Made by a program: the position numbers and the translations under genes
The notes under the pieces: generated by a model
Database searches by the model: none
Seen by the model: only the letters and a program-made list of their open reading frames with translations
What the model was told of the DNA's origin: nothing
Shown here: positions 46,195-57,279 of the stretch, piece after piece
Position numbering within the stretch: the stretch's first letter is position 1
How the letters are laid out: every line of letters begins with the position of its first letter
NCBI RefSeq assembly: GCF_036711975.1
Contig: NC_091971.1
Span: 20,653,501 to 20,717,500, forward strand
Length of the DNA stretch: 64,000 bases
Direction: 5' to 3'
Source: Onthophagus taurus
Taxonomy: Eukaryota; Arthropoda; Insecta; Coleoptera; Scarabaeidae

Positions 46195-46600
46195 TAGATC
46201 GGAATCTCAAAATTTATCGCACTATTATAAAACCAAGAACAACATATAGATGCAAAGCATGAACCATGTCGAAAAGAAATGGAAAATTAAGAGTCTTTGA
46301 AAGAACGATCTTAAGCAAGATATATTGAGTGATACAAGATAATGCTGGAATGTGGAGAATAAGAATGAATCAGCATTCATGAACTGGAGTAAATTGGACC
46401 AAATCATGGATGGTACAGACATAGTACGACACATAAAAGCACAGTGAATATCATTGCTAGGACATCTGGCAAGGATGCAGGATGCAGACTGAGATGTAAA
46501 GAATTGTAGAATGTACAGCGCAGGAACTGAGAGCTAGTGTAAGACCAAAGAAACGATGTAATGAAGGACACTTGACAGTGATCCAAATATTCTAAAGAGG
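46195..46600 (+). pseudogene. RTE-like reverse transcriptase C-terminal remnant
   Basis: Plus-strand translation gives IYRTIIKPRTTYRCKA, TMSKRNGKLRVFERTILSKI and MWRIRMNQHS. ISLLGHLARMQDAD-like and VRPKKRCNEG-like text follow. This is the post-polymerase region of RTE elements, with stops throughout. Confidence 0.55.
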
Positions 46601-46889
46601 AAGTTTCACAGATGCAGTTGCTAAAACTAAAGTGGAGTTTCCTGAAAAGTGAAAATAAAGTGAAAATAAAGTGAAAATCTTCTTGAATATCCCACAGTAG
46701 ATAAAAATAAAGAGAGAAATTGTATATCTTGAAGTATCGTTTAATGATAAGCTAATTGCAGATAAACAAGCCTGCAAACAAGCTAAATATTACGAATAAA
46801 GCAGAAAACAATCTATATTTTGTCGCAAGAATAACATGATCCATAATTACACTACAGCTAACGCACGGAGAGGAAATTCTGCGAAGCTA

Positions 46890-47577
46890 CAACAATGTGA
46901 ATAATTTGGAATCCTACAGAAATTGAATTACGCGTGCTTTGTGTGAACGTATGCTTTGAATTACAGGTAATATTTCTGGAAATCAAGCATCCTGGATATG
47001 TTTCACTAGAACGAATCATAAAAACTCTTTTATAGTATTAGTAGTGTCTTTGTCCTGTTGAAACCAGATATTCTAAGTGTATCATTCATTTTTCAAAGTT
47101 TATGCAGCATAGCTAGGTAGTTATTATTCCAATGTTTGACAAAGCACAACACACCGTAGTTTTGTTCGATGTGACGATCAATACAAATTCATTTTGAAGA
47201 ACTGTTGAACATTGTGAGTTGTAAATTTTAAATGTTTTTTCATAATGGTTTGAATGATCCAACGTAGAGTTCTAAGTGTTTCGGCACGGTGTGTCATTGA
47301 ACGTCGTGAGCTTCCCTCAATGGATACTTTGAATCGATCCATATTCCCTTGAGGTGGCAACTCAGTTTGAACAGGTGTTAATATACACTTAGAAATCGAG
47401 CGGTTTCTGTGTAAGTTGCACTCGGAATGAGGTTGAAATGTGTCCGATTAGCGCCCCGTGTGATCGCAAAATAGTCACGCCTTCACAGCTACAGAATGAC
47501 AAGTTGAGAGATCTTTCGCCACCCACCCACCCTAAACCATATATTTTATAAATATGTTCATATGGTCTCCGTCACCT
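46890..47577 (-). pseudogene. Mariner-like transposase remnant
   Basis: Minus-strand text includes NIWFQQDKDTTNTIKEF (the usual 'WFQQDGATAHTA' second-Asp block, with the Asp retained) and SSETYPGCLISRNIT (usual 'FPGRLISRFGD'). The upstream edge at about 47577 reads, inverted, TA CAAGGTGACGGAGACCATA, a plausible TIR start. The matching opposite end was not found. Confidence 0.45.
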
Positions 47578-48054
47578 TGTATGTAACAGTTTATACTACA
47601 TTTAAATTTAAATAAAGGCTTTAAATGAAAACCGTAATCAATTCACTTTTATGGACTACACTTCATGAAGATTCCCCTTCTTGCAAATTATGCAACATAT
47701 TATGTGCAGAGGCAAAAGTTTTTATGTTTTTTACTCGACTACACCATTTTTTTTATAGATATAATATGTATCCTGTTCCTTGTTCGTGAATTGTAACGTG
47801 TTTTTGATGATCTAACCTTAAGTACTTATATGTGTTTGTAAACCTGTCTAAAACTAAAAACTTTGTAAAACAAGTCTTTAAAAGTTGTTTGTAGTAATGT
47901 CGTAACATTAGGATGGTGTAAATTCAAACAAACTTGAATAAATCCGCCTCTATAGATTTCTCCAATCAAAAATATATTGATTGGTTATTTAATTAGTCTA
48001 AAAAACCCCTTTTGTGATAACTGCATATATCATATAACCTCTTACTCTGCACTC

Positions 48055-48230
48055 ATGCAGCCGAATATACAAGGATATTCATAGCGCAGAAACGAATTAT
48101 TAAGCTAATATTTGATTTTTTCGAACGTAAACGATATGAAGATATAATTTTTGAACATAGATTGATCCAATATTTTTACTTTAAAGACAGTAATATAAAA
48201 ATACTAAAGTCGTTAACACGTTGACGTTTT
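48055..48230 (+). pseudogene. Non-LTR reverse transcriptase tail fragment
   Basis: Plus-strand YTRIFIAQKRIIKLIFDFFE matches the post-polymerase 'FIAQKRIIR' block of the element at 26.1-28.4 kb. Only this short piece is visible. Confidence 0.4.
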
Positions 48231-48668
48231 AATCGTTTCTGCTAATTCTCTTTAGTAACATTTTACTTGTTACATTCATTTCTTAATGATAGACACAACG
48301 TAAAAATAAGTGGAGCTTTCTTTAAATAAAAAGATCTTGATTCCAAACGGTTTTCCACACCGTTCCTATACACCATCCTATACAAAGACAATATGGTGTT
48401 ATCAAATGTCGCAAAATAGAGATATTTAACTTTAAAAGTTGGCTATTATAATATGCTCAAATTCAATGGGGATACATAAGTTAACAGTGATTGAAAATAC
48501 TATAGAAATAAAATTATTTAAATGGACAGAAGTTAGAAACTTTCCAAGTAATTATTATTACATATCATTCGACAGTTTGGATGCACCAAATTAAACTTTA
48601 ATATAAAGACTATAAAGACTTTAATATAAACATCTACATTTTCCGTTTCTATATTCCTCAATATTAAT

Positions 48669-49178
48669 ATAGATATAACGCGCCATCTATCGCTCATCTT
48701 TTCACCTCTTCTTAGATTCACCACGTACCACCAGATGGCGCCACAGGAATTTTGAAATTTTCGAATTTTAAATTTCAAGAGCTAAGACGTCAGGAGCAAG
48801 GAGCAACTTCCGGTCTACAAAAATCACCAGATTCTAGCTACGTTTCCAATGCCAACCTAAATCTAGTTACTTGTTTGTCCCCCAGATTTAAGTTGGTCAC
48901 TTTCCCTATATTTATAATTTATAACATTGGAGCGTGACGTCATAGAGGGATAAGAGGATTATTTTAAAAAATATGCCCCGTAAATGATGCGATTTTTACA
49001 ATATGCAACGTATAGGGTCGAAGAAAGTATGAAAGGCGTAGATGCGGAAGAAACTTGCCTTGATTCATTGATCAATTTCCAATTTGTTGATGTTGGATTA
49101 TTGAATGGTTACAAAAATATTAAATTGATGAAGGATTTGAACAATTAACTGACGCTGATATAATGTATTTATATTATA
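48669..49178 (+). repeat. ~500-bp dispersed repeat, copy B (inverted relative to copy A)
   Basis: Inverted partner of 37877-38371, about 80-90% alike by eye. Its right edge, GACGCTGATATAATGTATTT followed by ATATTATA, abuts the mariner-like element starting at 49179. Copy A meets a different mariner at the same edge. Confidence 0.75.
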
Positions 49179-49369
49179 CAGGTGTCCCGCAACGATTGTA
49201 TAATACTACATCAGCGTATTCTCTGATCGAAAATAAATAAAAAAGCCTAATAAACATATGTCCGAAAATGGAGCATTTTCGAGATATTCAAAGATTTAGT
49301 TTCATAAGTTGATATTGTTAACATCATGAATTTTAATTTGTTTTTATAATAATTAAGTGGTTACTATAA

Positions 49370-50340
49370 TTACCAAGAAGAATTTCTGCACAAGAAACAA
49401 TTAAGAAAACAACCGTTCACCGCATTTTAAGGGAGCAGTTGCTTTATCTTTATCATTACAACACCGTTCAAGCTCTAACAGAAAATAATGGCAAAAAAAG
49501 AGAGATTTTTTGTAGGTGGGCCATACAGGAAGAGGTAGTAAACGTTGACTTTCCTATAAACATTGTATTCTAACAAATATTTGCGAGATTTACTAAATCC
49601 AGATAATTTCTAAGTAATATAGGTAATTAAAATCTTCATGATTATGATCTATATTAATTTTAGACCCAACATAAAGGTTTTGTTCAATTATATGATCTTT
49701 ATAATAATTTCGTGGAAGTTTTAACTATCTTATTTAGTTATGAAGCAACATTTACTCAAAGCAGAATTTTTAATATTCATAATGCGCACTTGGAGTGATG
49801 AAAATCCCCATGCAATACTAGAAATTCATCATCAGTGGCGATTCAATGTTAATGTATGGGCTGGAGTTATAGGTGATCAGTTATTAGGTCCATTTTTTCT
49901 TCCAAAGAGATTGACAGCCGATGCTTACATGCATTTTTTACAAAATGAGCTTACAGAGACAGTTGATGAATTAACTCAACAAATTCTAGAAGATTGCTAC
50001 TTTATGCACGATGGAGCACCAGCACATTATGCACGCGCTACGAGAGCATACTTAAATAATAGATTTGGCAATAAGTAGATTGGCCGAGGAGGTCCTGTCC
50101 CGTGGCCACCTCGTTCACCAGATTTAAATCCGTTAGATCTTTGGTTTTGGGGACATTTAAAACAAATAGTTTATTCTGAAGACGTTCAAAATGTGCAGGG
50201 TTTGAAAAATAATATTAGTAATGCATTTGACGCAGTAAAACAAATTCCCGGTAACGTTGAACGCATTAGAAGTTCATTTAAAAAACGTATCCATTTGTGT
50301 TTAGAAGTAAATGGTGCGCATATTGAACATTTATTATGAC
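49370..50340 (+). pseudogene. Mariner-like transposase pseudogene
   Basis: The N-terminal piece (TIKKTTVHRILREQLLYLYH, then REIFCRWAIQEEV) ends near 49550. A dispersed repeat occupies about 49571-49740. The catalytic part then resumes: WSDENPHAILEIHHQWRFNV, NVWAGVIGDQLLGPFF and CYFMHDGAPAHYARATRAYL, with the second Asp. A stop follows near 50077, then IGRGGPVPWPPRSPDLNPLD and LWFWGHLKQIVYSEDVQ, ending at 50338. The first catalytic Asp region is lost at the insertion. Confidence 0.8.
49571..49740 (+). repeat. Dispersed repeat copy 2, interrupting a mariner transposase
   Basis: Begins ACAAATATTTGCGAGATTTA and includes CCAACATAAAGGTTTTGTTC and ATGATCTTTATAATAATTTC. It matches 51091-51260 closely and 45545-45655 partially. 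Confidence 0.65.
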
Positions 50341-50904
50341 ATGATTCTTTTCCAATTTGTTAAATATTCGTTGTTTTTATGCTGGTTGAAAGATTTTCTT
50401 CGACAATCTTTGTTACTTGTTTTGTTAAATTATTAATGAACTGTTTTAATTAACTTAATATTAAATTATTATTTACTAAACTTTATCTTTACCATCGTAA
50501 CCATGGTAATCATATAATTACTGCATCTTAATCGTTACAATTAATGATGTTAACAATAGGTCAACTTATGAAACTAAATCTTTGAATATCTCGAAAATGG
50601 TCCATTTTCGGACCTATATTTATGTATTAGACATTTTTGTCTATTTTCGATCAGAGAATACGCTGGTGAAGTATTTTACAATCGTTGCGCGACACCCTGT
50701 ATAAGCACAGATACCCCAACTATATCGTCACGATATTAAAAAAAAACGACGAGAATGATTACTATATCGTTTTTACTTTTAATGGAAGCATCATGAAAGT
50801 AAGTTGTTATTAAAAACTCGGATAGTCGAGGTTAATTAAAATTGTTATAATACTCGCTTCTATAACATATAATTAATCTTATTCTAAAGAAGTACTCAAT
50901 ATAT

Positions 50905-51070
50905 ATTTATAAAATTTATTAATAACCTACCTAATGAAATTAAACCCCCATCAAGTGTGCTAAAGTTCAAACTCAAGGTTATAATGGAAAATGTCATAGT
51001 TGAAAGGTCTAATTCATTTTACGGGAATATTGTATTGAAACATTTATGTATGGAATGAGTTTGATGGATT
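50905..51070 (+). pseudogene. Non-LTR retrotransposon C-terminal tail fragment
   Basis: Plus-strand FINNLPNEIKPPSSVLKFKL and KVIMENVIVERSNSFYG resemble the C-terminal tail of the element at 26.2 kb (NLPSAIIKADTLSSFKHKVK). It directly precedes dispersed repeat copy 3, suggesting that repeat may be this element's 3' region. Confidence 0.4.
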
Positions 51071-51090
51071 TATATGTTTACAATAAGTTC

Positions 51091-51260
51091 TCACAAATAT
51101 TTGCGAGATTTACTAAATCTAGATAATTTTCAGTAATTTCCAAGTAATATAGGTAATTAAAATCTTTATGATTATGACCTATTTTAATTTTAGATCCAAC
51201 ATAAAGGTTTTGTTCAATTTTATGATCTTTATAATAATTTCGTGGAAACTATCTTATAAG
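51091..51260 (+). repeat. Dispersed repeat copy 3
   Basis: Close match of 49571-49740, sharing ACAAATATTTGCGAGATTTA and ATGATCTTTATAATAATTTC. Confidence 0.65.
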
Positions 51261-51389
51261 TTTTTGTGATGAAAATTAGAGATACGTTTTATAGTATGGT
51301 TTGGGTAGTAAATTGTTTGCGCAGATGCAATGGTACAATAATCTGACAGGAAGGACATCAGAGGATGACGATAAGGACTCGGGCAGGTA

Positions 51390-52310
51390 TTCTCCTGGTA
51401 TTACGTGTGTGCGAAGCGGCTCCGGCTAATAACTTTGGCGTTATTAGCGGGGGCCCGGGCTAATTCACGATACTCTAGGGATCGTCGAGTCCACAGTTCC
51501 GCTCCCAGGGCTCTATTGACGCGTATGACCTTTGATGCGCCATATGTGTTTGCTCCGTGGCGACTCGAGCGAATTAATGGGCCCCACTCGACACGGCGGC
51601 GATGGCGCGCGATTTTTCATTTTTACGACCGAACTTTTGATTAGCACGACTCTCGGATGGCGTTTTAAACGAAAACGACGAACGTTGTCGGCCAATAATA
51701 GCCCTTGGTTTATTCATCTATATCAATCTTTATTAGTAGGTAGATATTTCGGTGGCTAATAGTCAAGTGTAATAATAACTAAAGGATTTATCGAAGTCAA
51801 GTTGAAAATAAATAAATCATCAGAATCATCTACTTAATTACACCAGTCAAGAGCAATTATTGCGAGATCTACGAAAACGCTCCCGATCTATTCATCATCG
51901 TAACTCACCCTTAGTACACGCTCTCTTATACCTAATTAATTTGTCCGTGCGGAACGACGGTATTTCCACCACGTGCCCCCTTCAGCTGGTTGTCAAAGTA
52001 AAACGAAAAACTGATCTTCCGCGCAGCGATAACGTCTCCAACTTTTCCCCGAGGCGATTTATTAACGTTTCGTTTTATTAAAATCGTCCAGTTGCGGCGA
52101 ATTCGTCGGCGGCGGCGTCTTCCTCCGCGCTTATTTCTTTTTAATTCAACTTCCTCCCCCCTTTTCCCCCCTGAGACGTCCCGGCGCGTCATGAAACCGA
52201 ATTTAATTAGCGGCCATTCATCACCGGGAAAACCACCATTTTCTAAACGCGGCGAAGAGGAATTCTACGAGTAATTTCGCTCGGATAATAAGTGGGACGT
52301 CCCTGGACAA
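51390..52310. other. GC-rich blocks, no convincing gene
   Basis: Two blocks (about 51390-51690 and 51880-52290) are rich in CpG and punctuated by ATTAAT/TTAATTAG motifs. An example is ACACGGCGGCGATGGCGCGC. Open frames on both strands overlap each other and contain no domain. They look like conserved or regulatory non-coding blocks, similar to those at 33-35.6 kb and 45 kb. Confidence 0.4.
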
Positions 52311-52319
52311 ATAAGTCAG

Positions 52320-53825
52320 GTCCCAAACCAATATCTTACGCTATCGGTGACTGTGTCAGCCTTATTAGGATGGTTATTTGAGTGAGAGATGCCATAGACT
52401 ATAGAGAATTGATCGAAAAATTAACTTTATATCAACCATTTTATAAGATGTATTTTGATTAACTTTTTAACTCTTTATTATTTAAATAAAAATTTATTGT
52501 AATGGTGTGAAATATTTGCAGGGTGAGTCATAGAGAAGTAAGTAAAGTTTAAAATATAGCAGAAACCTAAATATTTAAGTTATGCTATGCCAAAATAAAG
52601 GCTTCTTATTATGTGGAAGTTGTTTACAAAGTTTTATGACTATGCGCTAGATTTGAAATTTTAAACATGCTTACAAAAATTTATGATGATTATGAAATCA
52701 TAATAATCTAATAGAAGTGCCAAAAAGTTGAATTAAATGGTTGCGTAAATAAAAAACAAGAAAAATAAACAAAAAGAGGTGTATTAGTATTTGATTTAAG
52801 TACTAACAATAAGTAGTGAATGAATAAAGCAGAATCAGCACTTGAAATTGTAATGTGTTTTCTGACTCATGAAAAGACAGTGTTAGTTTAGCTTTAAAAT
52901 AAATATGATATAAAAAGTATGTAAAAAAGAACTTTTAAATAATATAAAAGTCCCTTTAAATTGGGGAATTACAGCTTCATCAACCTTAAAATTTATATGT
53001 AAAGAAGGGAAGTTAATTTTGATGAAGGACTTTTTTTTCTACAAGAACCATAATTTCCCTAAAGGCTACGTCCTTGAGTGCAATCTCGTTTGTCTTTTCA
53101 CTTACTGGTTATTCGGAAAGCGCAATTGAACTTTAGTGCAAAATAAACCGACTACAGAACCTCTCGAGTAAATAATCAAAAATTGTTTGCGCATGTATTC
53201 CCTCACGTTTTCTTTCCTGAATTAATCAAATTCGATCTTTATATTTTCTTTTAATTCCTTGACTTTGTTTTACTTTCTTAAATTTTGTCCAGGTGCTTCC
53301 GATTTTCATTTTGTTAATAAGTTTTATTAAGACTTTCGTTGGCTGGTTCCATATTATTGTATATCTACAAATATATCTTGTCTCACAATCAAAATAAACT
53401 TTACTCATGAATATCAAGGGAAAAGACCAATATAATCTAACGAAACCATCTTGCAATGACGATCATTTTCAGGGATGTGTAGTAAAAGTTCATAGCAGAA
53501 AGCTTTTGATTTGGTTAAGTAGACAGATATGTTTTCAATGTTGCATATAAGACGCAATCGAAATACATTTTAGAAATCTTTTCTAGATTGCTGATATCTG
53601 CACTAACAAAACTCGTGAATGCGATGTTTCGGAATTTTCCTACCTCATGGAAACACGTCTTGTCTTGGTACATTTTCATTACGCCAAACAACGTTACAAA
53701 TCAAAGTTGATTTTCATCAATCTACGGCCAGGACCATTACAGCAGGAATTCCACTAAGGATCAGCACTATTTTTTTGTTATCCAACATCTTCGTGAGAGA
53801 TATGCCATAGGAGCCGAACGTTAAC
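52320..53825. other. AT-rich intergenic DNA
   Basis: Nothing recognisable. Open frames at 53226-53810 are short and lack domains. Confidence 0.4.
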
Positions 53826-53966
53826 TTAGTACTAATATATGAAAGATGGCGTGTTGTATGTAGTCGCCTGTGCAACGCTCCTGAGTGTTCTTTAGTTTTT
53901 CTACGGAAAGTGCAAGTTAAAAGTGGGTATTTCCATACGAATTAATAGAGTATTACTGAACGCACA

Positions 53967-54371
53967 ATGCCGGCATTCGAAAAAAACCAGATTGTCGAAA
54001 TTAAAGCGATATTGAAGCAGACATTAATGGATTGTCTATCCGAAGGCAGCGATTTTTACGAGTTAATGTCACAAAAATTGGTTGTCCGCATCGAGACAAG
54101 TTTTACAAAGTTGATTGAAAACCAGCTCAAACGTATAGACGAGTTGGAGAGAGATAACATCAATTTACGTAGAGATCACGATCGTCTGGAGCAGTACACC
54201 AGGCGGTCTAATATTCGATTGTTTGGGGTAGAAGAAAAGGCGGGAGAAGATGTAAACACATTAGTAATGAATATTGTTAATGAAAAGCTTCAGTTGGGTC
54301 TCCCTGAGGATGTCATTGAGTGCGCTCATAGGGTGGGTAAACCAGGGAATAATACCAGAGCTATTATTTGA
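53967..54371 (+). pseudogene. Retrotransposon ORF1 fragment (coiled coil)
   Basis: 134 codons beginning MPAFEKNQIVEIKAI. Heptad-like stretch around residues 45-85 (LIENQLKRIDELERDNINLR) followed by YTRRSNIRLFGVEEKAGED, the start of the RNA-binding part found in L1-type ORF1 proteins. It breaks off after HRVGKPGNNTRAII at a stop, where the ORF2 frame takes over. The C-terminal half, normally including nucleic-acid-binding motifs, is missing. Confidence 0.7.
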
Positions 54372-56850
54372 ACCGAATTTGAACTATAGGGTTTTTCTGA
54401 ATGAATTAGAATCCACACTCTCAAATTTATTTCCAATGGCGGATACAATCATCTTAACTGGTGACTTAAATATTGATATTTTGAAATGTAATCATGTTTC
54501 AACCACCGCATTAATGGACATAGTGGAACCCTTTGATTTGAAGCAGCTAATTGTTGACCCTACACGAAGTGCAGCGCGGTCTGTTACTTTATTGGATTTA
54601 ATATTTATTTCTAATACTAATTTAGTGGAGGACAGCGGTGTGTATGAGGTGCATGGTATGTCAGATCATGATATGGTTTTTTGTAAACTGAGAATTACTA
54701 CCAACACCGAACCTGATCCCCATTTTATAACTAGGTCATATCGAGATCTGGATTATGATTCATTTTTGATGGACTTGTATCGAATGCCATTCTTCCATAT
54801 TTTCGATTTAGACAACGCAAACATCAAAGCCGACTTTTTAACTCAGCTCGTTTTGGCCGTTCTTGACGTACATGTTCCCCTTAAATTAATCAAGAAGTCA
54901 TGTACCCCGTGCCCGTGGATCACAGATACAATAAAGCATATGCAAAAACTGCGCGACAAGGCGTACAATAACTACCGTAATAACAGATCAGAAGCGAAAT
55001 GGGAATATTACAAATCGGCACGTAATTTAGTTAATACCTCGATTATTCATGAGCGCAGGGCATATTTTGAGTCGCAATTGAACATCACAAATGATTGTTG
55101 GAAAGCACTGCGAAATACGGGAATATTTAAAAGAAAAAACATATCAGTTCTACCTCACCTTGGGTCACCCAATGATATCAATAATTACTTTATTGCAGCG
55201 GTATCGGGGGGAGGTGTTCCTGACTTAGAACTGGTCAACTTTTATAATTCCAACAAACGGAATAACTTGTCTTTTGGCTTTCGCGTGGTGGAGGATATGG
55301 ATGTGGAGCGTGCAATTAATTCAATTAAGAGCAATGCGCTTGGTCATGATCGTCTCAATATGAAATGCTTAAAATTGTGCTGTCCACATATATTACCTTA
55401 TATTCGCGATACTATAAATGCGTGCATCGAAACATGTGTTTTTCCAATGACATGGAAGAAAGCCGTAATAAAACCGCTTTCCAAAATCTCTAAACCTACG
55501 GTACTTAGCGACCTGAGACCCATTAGTATTCTGCCAGTATTAGCAAAGGTTGCAGAAAAAATTCTTTATGAACAAATGGTCTCCTTTGTGGAGGAGAATG
55601 ACATACTACCACAGAACCAATGGGGTTTCAGACGGGGTTACAGTTGCACGACAGCATTGATACATATCATTGATGATATAATTCGCGAAACCGATAGAGG
55701 TAATTTAACAGTTCTTTGCCTACTAGATTATTCAAAGGCGTTCGATACGGTCAATCATGAGACAATGGCATCAATTTTGAGGTATTCCGGTTTTGATGAT
55801 AAGTCTACCCGCTTATTATATGATTTTCTAACACATAGACAACAAGCCGTATTTATGGGTGATGAACAATCTGAATATCAATACACTAGTTCGGGCGTTC
55901 CTCAGGGTTCTATACTCTCGCCTTTGCTTTATGCTTTATATACATCAAATTTTAACCAAGGGGTTATGCATTGCAAAACCCATTTTTACGCCGACGACAC
56001 GCAAATATACTATTCTTTTCCGGCTCATGATATAAAACAGGCTTGTGTGCGAATTAATAGTGATCTAGAATATTTGCGTATCACCTCAAGCCGACATGGA
56101 CTTAAAATTAATCAGAAAAAATCAAACGTTATTATGTTTGGTCCTCAGAAACAAAAACAAAAAGTCATTAATGACTTACAAATTTGTGTAAATAACGAAT
56201 TACTACCTATTCAAAAAACAGTAAAAAACTTAGGCATTTTAATCGATGAGGGCCTTACTTTTAATGAACACGTCAATAAATGCGTTCAAAGAGCTTACAG
56301 TAGCCTTAGAATTATTTATACTAACAGAGCCTTTGTTAATCATAGTGCAAAAGTGCGCCTATGCGAAAGTTTAGTACTATCAATGTTTAATTATGGCGAT
56401 GCATTGTATGCACCCTTTCTGTCCTATGCATTGAAGAGGAAAATTCAAAAGGTACAAAACACCTGCATCAGACTAATTTTTGGGTTGAAACGCAGAGATC
56501 ACGTCAGCTGTAAGCTGCCGGTTTTAATGTGGTTGAACATGCAGGGGAGAAGAATGTTGCATGCTGTAGGTTTTTACCATAAATTACTCACTCTACATAA
56601 ACCAGCGTATCTTGTAAAAAAGTTGTCTTTTCGGGGTGACGTGCACTCGGTTAATGTGAGGTTTAAGGGAAGGCTATCTCCACCAATATTCCACACTATG
56701 AGTTTTAAAAAATGCTTCTCATACCAGATATGCAAAGTAATTAATGAGCTCCCTTCTCGTTGCGCATTGACAGAGTGTGGGTCTGCCGCCACCGCCAGGA
56801 GGCGCTATGCTGATTTTCTGTTTGGGCAGCAGTGTTCGCAATACCTGTAA
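54358..56850 (+). CDS. Retrotransposon ORF2: truncated endonuclease plus reverse transcriptase
   Basis: An open frame of about 830 codons follows the deletion point. It extends upstream in frame to an ATG at 54274, but that part is ORF1 sequence read out of frame. Endonuclease C-terminal blocks: TIILTGDLNIDILKCN, LLDLIFISNTNLVEDS and MSDHDMVFCKLRI. Reverse transcriptase: LSDLRPISILPVLAKVAEKI, NQWGFRRGYSCTTALIHIID, LCLLDYSKAFDTVNHE (motif A), SSGVPQGSILSPLLYALYTS (motif B) and FYADDTQIYYSFPA (motif C at 55984-56025). The thumb and a C-terminal domain run to the stop at 56850. All polymerase Asp residues are intact. The missing endonuclease N-terminus means it cannot nick target DNA by itself. 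Confidence 0.85.
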   Translation, partial: ELLFEPNLNYRVFLNELESTLSNLFPMADTIILTGDLNIDILKCNHVSTTALMDIVEPFDLKQLIVDPTRSAARSVTLLDLIFISNTNLVEDSGVYEVHGMSDHDMVFCKLRITTNTEPDPHFITRSYRDLDYDSFLMDLYRMPFFHIFDLDNANIKADFLTQLVLAVLDVHVPLKLIKKSCTPCPWITDTIKHMQKLRDKAYNNYRNNRSEAKWEYYKSARNLVNTSIIHERRAYFESQLNITNDCWKALRNTGIFKRKNISVLPHLGSPNDINNYFIAAVSGGGVPDLELVNFYNSNKRNNLSFGFRVVEDMDVERAINSIKSNALGHDRLNMKCLKLCCPHILPYIRDTINACIETCVFPMTWKKAVIKPLSKISKPTVLSDLRPISILPVLAKVAEKILYEQMVSFVEENDILPQNQWGFRRGYSCTTALIHIIDDIIRETDRGNLTVLCLLDYSKAFDTVNHETMASILRYSGFDDKSTRLLYDFLTHRQQAVFMGDEQSEYQYTSSGVPQGSILSPLLYALYTSNFNQGVMHCKTHFYADDTQIYYSFPAHDIKQACVRINSDLEYLRITSSRHGLKINQKKSNVIMFGPQKQKQKVINDLQICVNNELLPIQKTVKNLGILIDEGLTFNEHVNKCVQRAYSSLRIIYTNRAFVNHSAKVRLCESLVLSMFNYGDALYAPFLSYALKRKIQKVQNTCIRLIFGLKRRDHVSCKLPVLMWLNMQGRRMLHAVGFYHKLLTLHKPAYLVKKLSFRGDVHSVNVRFKGRLSPPIFHTMSFKKCFSYQICKVINELPSRCALTECGSAATARRRYADFLFGQQCSQYL

Positions 56851-57279
56851 ATCTCTTAATAGTCACAGATCTTGCTTTTGCGTTTGAATGTTTTTGTAAT
56901 CTTTTTGTTCTACCTAAATTTGTTCTTAATTTCTGGGGAACCCTTTTGAGTACTGACATGGTATCGATAACGACTTGTTGTGGCCTTTGGTAGTATTCAC
57001 CTAAGTATTATATGTTAAAACTTAGTAGTTAAAACTCTTGTTTTGTTTATAGCTTTATACCGTTGTCGCGATTCTTTTTTTTATATTTAACACGCTATAC
57101 TGTTTTTTTTCTCTTTATATACTTTATGGTGAGGTGGAAGAACAATATATATTGAATCTCACCATAAGATTGATCAGTTGTTTATTGGAAACCATTTTTA
57201 GTTGTTTATTCTGAAGTGTAGTACATTGTGATCAATAAATATTATTATTATTATTATTATATACATGGATGACGTCTGC

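Larger units (their letters stand above)
49179..50699 (+). mobile_element. Mariner-like element with ~115-bp TIRs
   Basis: TA CAGGTGTCCCGCAACGATTG on the left pairs with CAATCGTTGCGCGACACCCTG TA-like sequence on the right. The match continues through GCGTATTCTCTGATCGAAAA, TCCGAAAATGGAGCATTTTC and AGATTTAGTTTCATAAGTTG. Both ends have the TA duplication. It contains a transposase pseudogene interrupted by a dispersed repeat. Confidence 0.85.
53860..57262 (+). mobile_element. Non-LTR retrotransposon, near-complete but with an ORF1-ORF2 deletion
   Basis: The order is a 5' leader, an N-terminal ORF1 fragment (53967-54371), then ORF2 lacking the first half of its endonuclease but with a fully open reverse transcriptase to 56850. 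A 3' untranslated part follows, ending in an (ATT)n tail at 57238-57260. The 5' boundary is an estimate. It is by far the best-preserved retrotransposon in the window, so probably the youngest. The YADDTQIY motif and ORF1 type suggest the CR1/L2/Jockey side of the non-LTR tree. Confidence 0.85.

Noticed and set aside
51405-52274. Several 60-86 codon frames on both strands
   Set aside because: Mutually overlapping shadows in GC-rich DNA without domains.
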